From contig FWCC01000288.1 in NCBI GenBank assembly GCA_900169235.1, positions 50,045 to 114,044 on the forward strand: a stretch of 64,000 nt of DNA, in the 5' to 3' direction. Shown here in pieces: positions 23,812 through 32,999 of this stretch; within the stretch, counting starts at the first letter, position 1, and every line of letters starts with the position of its first letter. The position numbers and the translations under genes are program-made. This DNA comes from Zarea fungicola. Taxonomy: Eukaryota; Ascomycota; Sordariomycetes; Hypocreales; Cordycipitaceae. The notes beneath the pieces were generated by a model. That model searched no databases, was not told the DNA's origin, and was given only the letters and a program-made list of their open reading frames with translations.

Positions 23812-24618
23812 ATGTCAATAATTCGCTTAATTCTTGATTTTGACGGCACAATTACGACGAAAGACACAATTAGCCATCTCGCCAGTGCTGGCATTGCAGC
23901 TCAAAAATTGAGCCGCAGAGTTCAGCTGCAACCCAAGTGGGACAGGCTTGTCAAGGCGTATCTGGAAGACTACGATGACTACAAGTATAGATTTACACCG
24001 AGTGAAGCAAAAAGAACAAGACTTGAAGATGAGAAGCGTTTCCTGAGCGGTCTGTACCATGTCGAGCGGGCGTCACTGCGGCGCGTCGAGGAAGCAGGCA
24101 TCTTCCACGGCATGGACGCGGCCGCCATGAGGAAAGCTGGTGTCGACGCTCTGGAAAACGGCGACGTACAGCTGAGAGGGGGATTTGGGAGAATTACAGA
24201 CTTGGCGAGGGAGAGGGGCTGGCCAGTAAATGTGGTGTCGGTGAACTGGTCTGCAGATTTCGTTCGCGGCGTGCTGGGCAATAGTGTACCGGAGAATAAC
24301 GTAACTGCAAACAACACGAGAGACGGAATTATTTGCGGACCAGACGCACTGGGTTTACTGGTCTGCTCGCCGGACAAGCTACGCGCGATGCGACACCTGG
24401 GAGGAGCGGATGTATATTTCGGCGACTCAACTACGGATTTGGAGTGCTTGTTGGAAGCCGAACGAGGTGTGGTTATGGGAGATGGGAAGAGTTCTTTATT
24501 GCACGCTTTACGGAGGCTGGGGTTTGAAGTGCCGCATGTTGGTGCAACGGATGCAAAGGTGGTGTGGGCACAAAGCTTTGACGAGGTTTTGGACAGCGGG
24601 ATGTTATTCAACGCCTGA
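23812..24618 (+). CDS. cto1: HAD-superfamily phosphatase, Cto1 (cold-tolerance)-like
   Basis: Intronless, 268 residues. HAD motif I is LILDFDGTIT with Asp9 as nucleophile and Asp11 as acid/base. Motif II is the VVSVNWSADFVRG region, and motif IV is YFGDSTTDLECLLEA. The cap region between them is helical. Length and order match fungal HAD proteins related to Neurospora cto-1. Catalytic Asp residues are intact, so small-molecule phosphatase activity is likely, with unknown substrate. No transit peptide is evident. The symbol rests on recalled similarity and is less certain than the HAD assignment. Confidence 0.8.
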   Translation: MSIIRLILDFDGTITTKDTISHLASAGIAAQKLSRRVQLQPKWDRLVKAYLEDYDDYKYRFTPSEAKRTRLEDEKRFLSGLYHVERASLRRVEEAGIFHGMDAAAMRKAGVDALENGDVQLRGGFGRITDLARERGWPVNVVSVNWSADFVRGVLGNSVPENNVTANNTRDGIICGPDALGLLVCSPDKLRAMRHLGGADVYFGDSTTDLECLLEAERGVVMGDGKSSLLHALRRLGFEVPHVGATDAKVVWAQSFDEVLDSGMLFNA

Positions 24619-25508
24619 TGTTCTTTGTCTTTGTCTTTAATATTACACTTGGAGTGCATCAACTCACAACCAGTATGTTTCTTTCTAGCATGGAACATGT
24701 TGTCAATGCGAACTCGACTTGAATGCCATCACATCTTGATCGTGTTGGATGCGTGTTGTCAATGGATCTCCTGGTTTGGTTCTTTGATTTGGTATGCCCG
24801 TCTTGGGACGAAGATGCGTCTATAAAAGCTGCATGTATCCACGGCTTGGACAGTTACAGAGCCATCCATACGCATGTACAGCTTCCACCATGTGTTTTTA
24901 TAGACGTCTCATCTATACTTGCAACCATTTCGCCCTCGGGCCTCGCGTGCGTGCATGCGATGCAGTCCTGGCGGGCGGCCATGCGGATGATACGACCAGA
25001 TGTGAACAGTACAGCTTTCACACGCTTCATTCCGTCAGGAGCCAAGAGATGTGTGACATTTGTGAAGAGGAGCATGAGAGGACGAACGCGACGCTGGACA
25101 GACTGGATGACCTGCTGTCGAACTGTCTGGAAGCTGTAGGTGAAGCGTCAATGAAAGGAGACGAGGAGAAAATGATGGAAGCGTCCAACGAAAGGGTGCA
25201 AGGAGAAAATGATGGAAGCGTCAACGAAAGGAGACGAGGAGAAAATAATGGAAGCGTCCAACGAAAGGGGACAAGAGGGAACTCGGGCAATAAATGATGA
25301 ACGTGCTTCTTGTCAACTACACCAAGGATTCCAGCTTGTTTGTTCATACAATCGGTGGTTTTACTCAACTATTTTATATTTAATTCACTGTCCATTTAAA
25401 CTCCAAACGGTTACAGTCTTGAATGAGCATTAATTATAGATTGCAAAGCATGAACGAGCAATTTAATTAGATATAGGACCATGACAACGCCAAACTCCAA
25501 AACTAGAA
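24619..25508. other. Intergenic, containing a minisatellite
   Basis: No supported gene. The open frame at 24794-25297 owes its length partly to a 36-37 bp tandem repeat. Confidence 0.55.
25147..25276. repeat. 36-37 bp minisatellite, about 3.5 copies
   Basis: Units begin at about 25147, 25183, 25220 and 25256, sharing GAGAAAATGATGGAAGCGTC and alternating between AGGAGACGAGG and AGGGTGCAAGG variants. Confidence 0.85.
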
Positions 25509-26711
25509 TTATGAAAGAACGACATCCTCCATTTCCTCAACCTCGTCGTCGTCCCCGTCGTCCACCGCCTCAGCCGCGGCCTCTTTAGACTCGCCGCCGC
25601 CCTTGTCCCTGTATGCCTCGCTCAGACAGTAGTGGTTAGCAAATGGACCACTCTTGTTGAGATCAGCAACCTCTTCGAGCACTTCACGCAGATACTGGTC
25701 GGGCTGCTGGGTGCGCTGGCGCAGGGCCTTCATGGACCAATATTGATACTGGCGGAAACAATCGAAAATAAGATCCAAAAGTTGGTTCTTGGGGATGCGA
25801 GCGGCCTTGAAGATTTCGCCCTTTTTGGGCTTGACGAGGGATGGTGTGTTTTTCTGCACAAGTTAGAAATGTACACGTAGAATGATGCTGAGCTCTTACA
25901 ATGAAATTGCCAGCCCAGCCAACAGCGCCAGCAGTGCCAGGGTTGATGATGGACGACGCCGTGTTTCTGCTGATGATTTGGAGCTTGGCTTTGGAGTTTT
26001 CGGCTTCGAAAATCTGCTGTGCGAGGTATCGCTCCTCCTCCTGCGCGTTGCGTGGTTCGACACGCACATCATAGTGGATCTTGCCAAAGACTCTTGTTTT
26101 TTCTGCACGCAGTTAGAGATGGGCTACATTGCACGGTCACACGACTGACTTGGTATCGCCTTGCGGTAGTATGGCTGGAAGCGACTTTTACGATCATACG
26201 TTGTCCTCTGTGGTCGAGAGGCTGCTTCCTTTTGTCGCAGGAGGTGCGCTGGGATGCCCGCATTCAGCTGGTCCTGGCGAGCCTTGTTCTTTGCCTTGTA
26301 GCTGGGCAGATCTTCCTCGGTAAAGATGAAGTGGTTCTTGACCTCGCGTTCCAGCACATCGAGGTCGTACTCGCGGGGAAGCGCATGGTGTTCATCGCAG
26401 CCTGGGTCGAGCAGCATGCGCAGTTTCGTCACCTCTGGTCCAATGTTGCCGTCCCTGTCTGGCTGTCCCGGTTCGTTCCACGTCCGCAGGGTGCCAATCT
26501 GGACTTCTTCGTCGTCGTCTAAGCGGTCGGTGAGCTTCTGCCAGGCCTCCCACATGTAGCGAGGGATACGCGCGAGGTAGAGTGTCTCGAACGTGCTGGC
26601 GAGGCTCTTGTCGTAAAATTCGAGATCGCCAGCGTCCTCAAAGGGATCTTCCTCGTCGATGGGGGCGGGCTCGTTCTCGTTCTCAGGCTTGACATAACCG
26701 GGTTCTGCCAT
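25509..26711 (-). CDS. tfg2: Transcription initiation factor TFIIF subunit beta (Tfg2/RAP30)
   Basis: Three exons on the minus strand: 26711-26150, 26102-25900, 25853-25509; 369 residues. Introns are 47 and 46 nt. After an acidic N-terminus comes the dimerisation domain, with LYLARIPRYMWEAWQKLTD at about 44-62 and IGTLRTW. A linker follows, then GKIHYDVRVEP. The C-terminal winged-helix segment is KNQLLDLIFDCFRQYQYWSM, with LREVLEEVADLNKSGPFANH. The tail is acidic. Tfg2 pairs with Tfg1, binds RNA polymerase II and helps promoter escape and start-site choice. The Met at 26711 is chosen because MAEPGYVKPE begins the expected acidic lead; an upstream Met at 26810 reads as leader. Confidence 0.92.
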
Positions 26712-28419
26712 GATTGTGGCGGATCGATGCACGCGATGAATGGTGTTGGGATGAAGTGCTGGTGCACACCGGGCGCGATCGCAACCACGGAAATGGTGAC
26801 CGACCCACATGAGGCTACCCTAGATCGGTGAAAGAAACAAAGAATTAAAAGACAGGATTGATGAATGAGATTTTTGTTGACAGAAAATATCCCATGTCGT
26901 ATTTAAAACTATTGTGTACACGTTTGCAAGAAAATTAAAGCTCATGCGTCTTCTGTACATTGTGCTGCGGCCGGTCAAGACTTTCGTCAATGGACCAACT
27001 ATTGTGAGAATGATACGCAAGTCTGGGCACAACTGTTTGAGTCATATCCGAGTACATTAAATTAAATCTGCGTTTATATTCATATTAACTGCTTCCAAAA
27101 ATTAAATCATATTTAATGAGTCAATATGCCATTGTTGTAACTGTTGACTTGTTTAAGCAACAATTCATGGAGGCCTCGCTTCAACTGCAGGCTTCCATAT
27201 GTCAGGGCCGTGACCAACGACAGCTCGCCATGGATACGAGGAAGTCAGCGCATGACAATGGGTGTATGCAGAATTCCTGTTTGCTCGATAATACGTATAT
27301 AAAGGAGGAATTCATCCATTTGCAGCTGGGCTTTAAGTTACCAAAGCATACTCGTTGAGAGCATCACTTCTCAGAATATGCAAGCGTAACGCCTTTGCAC
27401 ATAACTAACAAACATGTTGGACGTCTGGCAGCTCGCCCATTTACCTGTCAGCAACCGGATTTCTCAATTTTTCCTGTCTATCGTATTCATTGTTTTGCAA
27501 AAAAGACTAAAGACAAAAATACACTCTGGTTTGTCCGGCATCATCATCCAATGTCATCCGTCAGCCACTAATGACAGACCAATCTTAGAAATCACCTCGA
27601 CTTCGAAATGGCAACACACCGCCGAGAGACTCAAACGCGCCTAGCGAAGCGCCGACGCGAGGAAAATGATGCAGCTAGCACAGATGAGTCCGACTCGCTC
27701 ACTTTGAACCGAGCCGACTGTAAGGCACCAACTGGAGTCTTCAAGGCCATGGTCAAATTCATCAATATTTCCAACTCAACGCTAGGTATACATACGTAAT
27801 TGTGCGTTGGCAGCTATAGAATTGATTTATGTATTCGTCTATGTACACTTTAATTAATGTTCGACGCCAGTAGGGCAATTGTCTTGATGCCACAGCCACT
27901 AAAGAGGTTTCGCCGACCGAGTGAAGCGGGACGGCCCGCAATCAATGCATCCTACTCAGGACAGGCCATGTAAATTGCCGTCAGAGAGCTGTTATCAACC
28001 TTGACAACAGCGACATTGCAGATCTGTATATTTCTACTCGTGTCGATGTTTAAATGGCTCGGGCCGACTGCATATTCGTCAGCTCCTCTCCTTCTCTACA
28101 CTGGCTGCCATCGATGGTCAGCCTCCTGTATGAGTTTGGGTCTGTTCTTGATTATAGAGTCGAACTTGGCAGCATTGAGTCGTAGCCTGTATGCCCTTGC
28201 TAATTAATTAATACAAATATTAACGTAAAGGGAAGTTTTAATGGCTGATTAATTATTAAAAAAAAAAACATGTCACGATATAGCAAGGTACCAACTTGGC
28301 GGCCCACAGCTGGCAAGATTTGGACACTTGGCACTCCCCGTTTTCCTTCTACAGTGACACGGCTACGACTTCGCGAGAACAATCAATCAAGTATAAAAAA
28401 CAAATATACATTTATAAAA
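26712..28419. other. AT-rich gene-poor region
   Basis: No clear gene. An open frame at 27608-27799 (63 residues, starting MATHRRETQTRLAKRRREEN, with an acidic Ser-rich stretch) looks protein-like. It might be an exon or relic, but it has no partner exon that I can see. Confidence 0.45.
28392..28399 (+). promoter_or_regulatory. TATA-like element before the coiled-coil gene
   Basis: TATAAAAA lies 28 bp before the start codon at 28420. If it is the TATA box, the leader is extremely short; otherwise it is part of the AT-rich leader. Confidence 0.3.
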
Positions 28420-29682
28420 ATGTCTCAAATCGATATAGAGGGCTTTAATGAGCTCTTTGAAGATATTGCAGCAATCCGCAATATACTCATGAATAGTGTG
28501 GTCGACAACGACATTATAGCCTACCTCGATGAATTTAAGGAGATTAATAGAAAGGCAAAAGACGAATTGGACAAGCTGTCCAAGATTAATCATTCCAATC
28601 AGAATTTAGAGCGGGCTGTGATTAGGTCACGGGATAGAGAGGCTGCGTTGCAGGCACGCATTGACGAGTGCATAGCCAATGAACAGCAGCAGTACGAGGC
28701 CGATAGACAGCGATATAAGGCCAATGAACAGAAGTTTGAGGCCGAAAATGCCAAAGCTATTGCGCATGCAGCGGCGCTCGAAGAGAAGCTACGGAACCAA
28801 ATGGATTGTATTCTCGCGCAGCAATGTGCTGGAGGGAAGAGAGCTGGCAGCCCTCTGCAAGAGCAGCGCAAACGTACGTGCTCTGAGCGCGAGGCGCAAT
28901 TGCAGTCTGCCCAGAATTTGCTCTATAAAGCACAGCAGCGACTGGACGATGATCAGACCCGATTACAGGCAGAAATGGAGGACATAGAAGAAGGACGGCT
29001 GCAGGTCACAAGGGGTCGAGAACGCTTAGTCGCACGCCGACAGCGTCTTGCCGAGAGCGAAGAGGACCTCGAAATACGCGAGCTGCGCTTTGCACGAAGT
29101 GAAGATCGCCTGAGGGCAGGTGAAACGGAGCTGCGATTGCAGCGAGCGGCTGTGCACCAGCAAAACCACGAGTCTATCATTTCCAGGATGGAGACGTTAG
29201 TCACAGAAGCTGTCAAGCAGCTTGCGACTGGCTCGTCAAAGTCGGCAGAGACGGCTCAAACAGAGCTGTCTGCTTTGCACACGTCTGTCACAGAATTCCG
29301 TGACATGTTCAAAGCATCCCGAGAGGATCAAACGCTGGCACCAGAAGAATTCTGGCAGCGGGCAGTGAAGCCACTGGCTGACCAACTCCGCCTCATTCCC
29401 GTTCTTCGCGTAGAGGGCTTGACGTGGAATCAGGTTTCGAGCCTCTTTATAAAGTTTCTGACCTATGATTTCGCAATCGTTGTCATGAGTCGCTTCTTGG
29501 AGGAGTCGCCTACTACATGGCATTGTGTGGAACAACTCATTTCAACTGGTTTATGGGACGACGAGGATCCCAATGTGGTCGGCGAGAAATGCCAATTCCA
29601 TGACAAACGTTGCGTTATCGCGACAGTGACAAAATACGACTCTAAAGTTGGCCCTCGCAATGCACTTCATTTGCATCAGTGA
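28420..29682 (+). CDS. Coiled-coil protein of unknown function, founder of the local repeat family
   Basis: Intronless, 420 residues from MSQIDIEGFN. The frame is open further upstream, but that part is unlike the rest. Residues about 30-270 are almost continuous heptad-like helix rich in Glu, Arg, Gln and Ala (NEQQQYEADRQRYKANEQKF, LQAEMEDIEEGRLQVTRGRE). A more globular C-terminus (about 315-420) contains EEFWQRAVKPLADQLRLIPV and TWHCVEQLISTGLWDDEDP. No signal peptide or membrane segment. I do not recognise the family. Degenerate copies of its 5' half lie at 31975-32760 (plus) and 33000-35215 (minus). It is convergent with the gene at 29774, 91 bp away. Confidence 0.7.
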   Translation: MSQIDIEGFNELFEDIAAIRNILMNSVVDNDIIAYLDEFKEINRKAKDELDKLSKINHSNQNLERAVIRSRDREAALQARIDECIANEQQQYEADRQRYKANEQKFEAENAKAIAHAAALEEKLRNQMDCILAQQCAGGKRAGSPLQEQRKRTCSEREAQLQSAQNLLYKAQQRLDDDQTRLQAEMEDIEEGRLQVTRGRERLVARRQRLAESEEDLEIRELRFARSEDRLRAGETELRLQRAAVHQQNHESIISRMETLVTEAVKQLATGSSKSAETAQTELSALHTSVTEFRDMFKASREDQTLAPEEFWQRAVKPLADQLRLIPVLRVEGLTWNQVSSLFIKFLTYDFAIVVMSRFLEESPTTWHCVEQLISTGLWDDEDPNVVGEKCQFHDKRCVIATVTKYDSKVGPRNALHLHQ

Positions 29683-29773
29683 GATTCCTGTTTTATATAA
29701 TAATAAATACATTTTTCTCATTTCAATTACATCATCTGCCATGTTCACGTGCCTTTCCGAACTCTCCATCTTC

Positions 29774-30973
29774 CTATCGTCCAATGCCATTAAGCATAGT
29801 TGTAAACTCATTCTGCAAGTTCCTTTCCAAAGCGCTGATGGCTGAAACGTCCGCGTTTTCCTCACACTTTTCTGTAAAGTTGGACGCCCTGGCCAAATCA
29901 CTGCGAGCGTAGACAGCAAAGAACGAACTGTTGTTCCATAGTTCGGATACCAAGACGGAAGGCCGACCATATGCACAGCCAGGTTCCACCGGCAGCAAAG
30001 GCCCGCCAAGTATACCATATGCGCGTACAGTATCCATGTCCGCAGCATGATCTCGGTGAAAGACAATTGTGACCAGGTTGTAGATCAGACCTCTCTTGTC
30101 CTGCACAGTGCGTCCATTTCGTACCGTTGACTCAACCACCTCGAGTTCAAAGGTTGAAACATCGTCAAAATGCAAATGCTTGCCATCTCGAACGTCGCTG
30201 ACATCAAATGTCGCGCAGAGGAACAACGACCTAGACGGGCGTAGGCTGACTTCGTACTGGGGAGAGGCAAACCCACCAAAGCGGGATGCCACCTGAGCGC
30301 CGAGGTCCATACCTGGCGACGCGACAAGTCCAAACACTGACGGGTTGGCTTCAGGATATTTTTCTGAAATCAGGTCCCTCACTGGCGATGGTATATCATC
30401 CCCTTGCGCATCGCTCCAGGTCAGCTCCCCGGTCAAGCGCCATTGCGGAGTCAGGAAGGGACGACAGTCTTCGTCGGACCATAATGTATTCATCATGATA
30501 TCCGAGCTCACAATGTTGGCGAATGTGAGCTGATTTCTGTCCACATTCGACAACGTTGTTCCCCAGACCCTGTTGACAAAGTCATCCAAATGCTCTGGCC
30601 GAGCAGCAGACAGGTCAAGCCAAGCATGGGCCATGAAAGGATTGCGAAGTTCCCTGGCCTGGGTAGTAGGATCAGCTGCATTCCAAAAGCTGTCTGGCGC
30701 AAACGAGTACATGATCTTCAGCACGACAAGCATGCAGTTTATTCCAGATGTACTGACACCTCGATCATGTCCTCGGTCTGGCCATGAGAGCCTCATTAGA
30801 GTCTCAGCATTTCCAGACGCCGCCCGCAGGTTTCGTAGCAATCTAATTGGTCTTTCCGCCTGTCTTTGGCTCGGCCGCTGCCCTCGCCTCGGTCCAGATG
30901 GCGGAAGCGGTCGACTCGGCCGGTTCGGTTGGTTCGATCGGTTCGATCGATTCGGTTGGTGTGTTTGACTCAT
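29774..30973 (-). CDS. Unknown protein, possibly a very divergent ubiquitin-protease-like fold
   Basis: Intronless, 399 residues. The first 42 residues are Asn/Pro/Arg-rich and encoded by short GGTTCGATC-type repeats (about 30905-30960). The segment STSGINCMLVVLKIMYSFAP (75-94) resembles the catalytic-Cys box of ubiquitin-specific proteases, with Cys80. Near the C-terminus, YNLVTIVFHRD (298-308) and SFFAVYARSD (350-359) resemble the last strands of that fold. The expected GHY-type histidine is not evident (DTVRAYG instead), so activity is doubtful. All of this is inference from short similarities; the family is otherwise unknown. It is convergent with the coiled-coil gene. Confidence 0.6.
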   Translation of the reverse strand: MSQTHQPNRSNRSNQPNRPSRPLPPSGPRRGQRPSQRQAERPIRLLRNLRAASGNAETLMRLSWPDRGHDRGVSTSGINCMLVVLKIMYSFAPDSFWNAADPTTQARELRNPFMAHAWLDLSAARPEHLDDFVNRVWGTTLSNVDRNQLTFANIVSSDIMMNTLWSDEDCRPFLTPQWRLTGELTWSDAQGDDIPSPVRDLISEKYPEANPSVFGLVASPGMDLGAQVASRFGGFASPQYEVSLRPSRSLFLCATFDVSDVRDGKHLHFDDVSTFELEVVESTVRNGRTVQDKRGLIYNLVTIVFHRDHAADMDTVRAYGILGGPLLPVEPGCAYGRPSVLVSELWNNSSFFAVYARSDLARASNFTEKCEENADVSAISALERNLQNEFTTMLNGIGR

Positions 30974-31974
30974 GACTCGTTATTGTATCGGCCACTGTAT
31001 TTTTTTTATTGTACGTGAAATAAATTAAGATGTCGCAAATAGGTGCCGCAGAAATGGATGGTGGGAGTGGTGGCTAGGTTTGGGAGAGTATGCACTAACC
31101 CGAAGTTCACTTTGAACTCACATCGGATTGCCACTTGTCATTGAACTGCAAATTCCAGCCTTCGTATGCATTTATTCCAGTGTTTGACGGCCTGTTACAT
31201 GGCAAATCATGCTGATCTGGCCCAGACGTATGATAGGCAGCGAAGGCTCTCAAGAGATGATGTTGTTGCCCGGGAATTCGCACGACACACGACACACGAC
31301 TAGGAGTAATAGTGGCATTTTATCTTAACATTAACTCCCCCAACTGTACAGCTTTCCAGCGGATCAAGCTGCGAGGCAGAACTTGACTGTCGATCGTCGC
31401 GAGATGCTCCAAAGCAGCTATGGCATCTTGGGTTGAAACCCAACAAGTTCAGAAGCAATACTAGATGCTCTAGAAACAGGCGTCAAGCAGCGAGATGCTC
31501 TAGAACCATGCAGCATTTAAACGGAAATACGCGGAGACGAAGCCAGCCTCTACCTATCTACCAAACTCAGAAACGAAAATTGGATTGTATAAGAACAGTC
31601 AAGAACTCTACAAATAGGGCCAGGTTCCATCTACACGGCCGAGCATCCCATAAACCGAAGTCAGATTTTAGCGACGAGGCATGGGAAACTGAAAGGGTGG
31701 CTGCTGCGGCACAAGGCGGCGAGGCACTGAAGCCTGAAGGAATGGTGGCTGAATTCAGTAACTTGAAGGGTGATTCGTGTTTGTATGGCAGACACCATCT
31801 CACATGACACTCACTTGTTTTCTCTGCAAGTTTTGGCTGGTACAACAATCACGATTCACAACGTCAACCATCACAATACCAGATACTCGGTGAACAATCA
31901 ATGTGGCATTCTATGGTATGTACTACCAAGTATAAGTTGAATGAGAATAATGACACGTCCTAGGTGGCTTCCAT
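30974..31974. other. Intergenic and start of the decayed repeat region
   Basis: No intact gene. Copies of a GCGAGATGCTCYA motif occur at about 31400 and 31489 and again at about 32680 and (reversed) at 37390. They tie this stretch to the degenerate arrays downstream. Confidence 0.5.
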
Positions 31975-32760
31975 AGCGCGGATGCCGGTTGACAACCTGG
32001 GACGACATGGTGGCCTACCTTGACGACTTTGAGGACATCAACAAAACGGAACCAAGCTATCCATATTCGTCATTCAATGAGAAGCCGGAGCGGAGTGTGG
32101 CGACTTTGTTGCGGTCGCTTAACGAGTGCGAAGCCAATGAACTGCGGTCGACGAGATACGGACACTTCGACATACAGACGCCTCCGGACAATACAGTTTT
32201 TGCAAGGATCTCGACCTTGCTCTCATTCCGACCATGCGTGAATGCCGCATAAAGCTGCGCCCTCCGCAACTGCCGCTCATTGTCGATCCGGTGGAGCGCC
32301 ACCAGCATCTGTCGTCAATCCTTGTACACAATACGCCGCACTGGCTGTTTAAGAAGAAGGGATGAGTCTTGACAGCGACACTTTGACGGATTGTTTAATT
32401 GGGACCGAGCGCTGAAGGGAGTAGAGGCCAGGCAAAATGTGTTCCGAGGACCAGGCTGCAAGAGATGCTGCGGTTGAAATCGAGCTTGAGAATGGTACGA
32501 AGCTGAGTCAAATCATACGCCTCTCGGTCGGCGGTCCGCGACTGAAGGAAATTGATGTTAAGCTTAAGAATGTCATGCTGAGTCGAAATCACAAGATTCG
32601 GATCGACTGCCCGAGCTGCAAGGCGAGGCTCTAGCATCCGATTCAGTGCAAGGCAAATCTCGGCTGGAATCCGACCATCGCGAGATGCTCCAAAGCACTC
32701 CGCGGCACTCGGGCGGATCAAGTTTCAGGGCGAGGCGCGACTGAATTCGATGGTCTCGAT
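31975..32760 (+). pseudogene. Plus-strand relic of the coiled-coil gene family
   Basis: At about 32006-32170 the translation DMVAYLDDFEDINK and RSLNECEANE parallels DIIAYLDEFKEINR and ARIDECIANE of the gene at 28420. At about 32470-32630 the frame VEIELENGTKLSQI and HKIRIDC matches the unit of the minus-strand array (DIELENAV, IDCR). Frames are broken between segments and no full reading frame remains. The stop at 32252 and later shifts mark it as dead. Confidence 0.6.
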
Positions 32761-32999
32761 ATGCTGCGAATTTAAATGCTAATACACCGACGGCTGGTGC
32801 TGAGCTATAAAACTGTCTTGTCGTTTTTCTTCTGTCTGGGTGAGCAGTGACTGTGGTTCTTGGCCGCTTGATGGGTGGCAAGTCATAAAGTGAAACAATA
32901 AGTACATGATTAGTGCATAGCATTGATATACAATACGCATTTATGGAGATTGATTAAAAATTATGCTTGCGATGGGAGCTGTTCTGACAATACGTAAAC

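Noticed and set aside
24794..25297. 167-residue open frame
   Set aside because: C-terminal third is a minisatellite and the rest has no recognisable feature.
30573..30968. 131-residue plus-strand frame
   Set aside because: Antisense to the 399-residue gene; ends in Phe/Asp/Arg repeats that mirror the other strand's Asn/Arg/Ser repeats.
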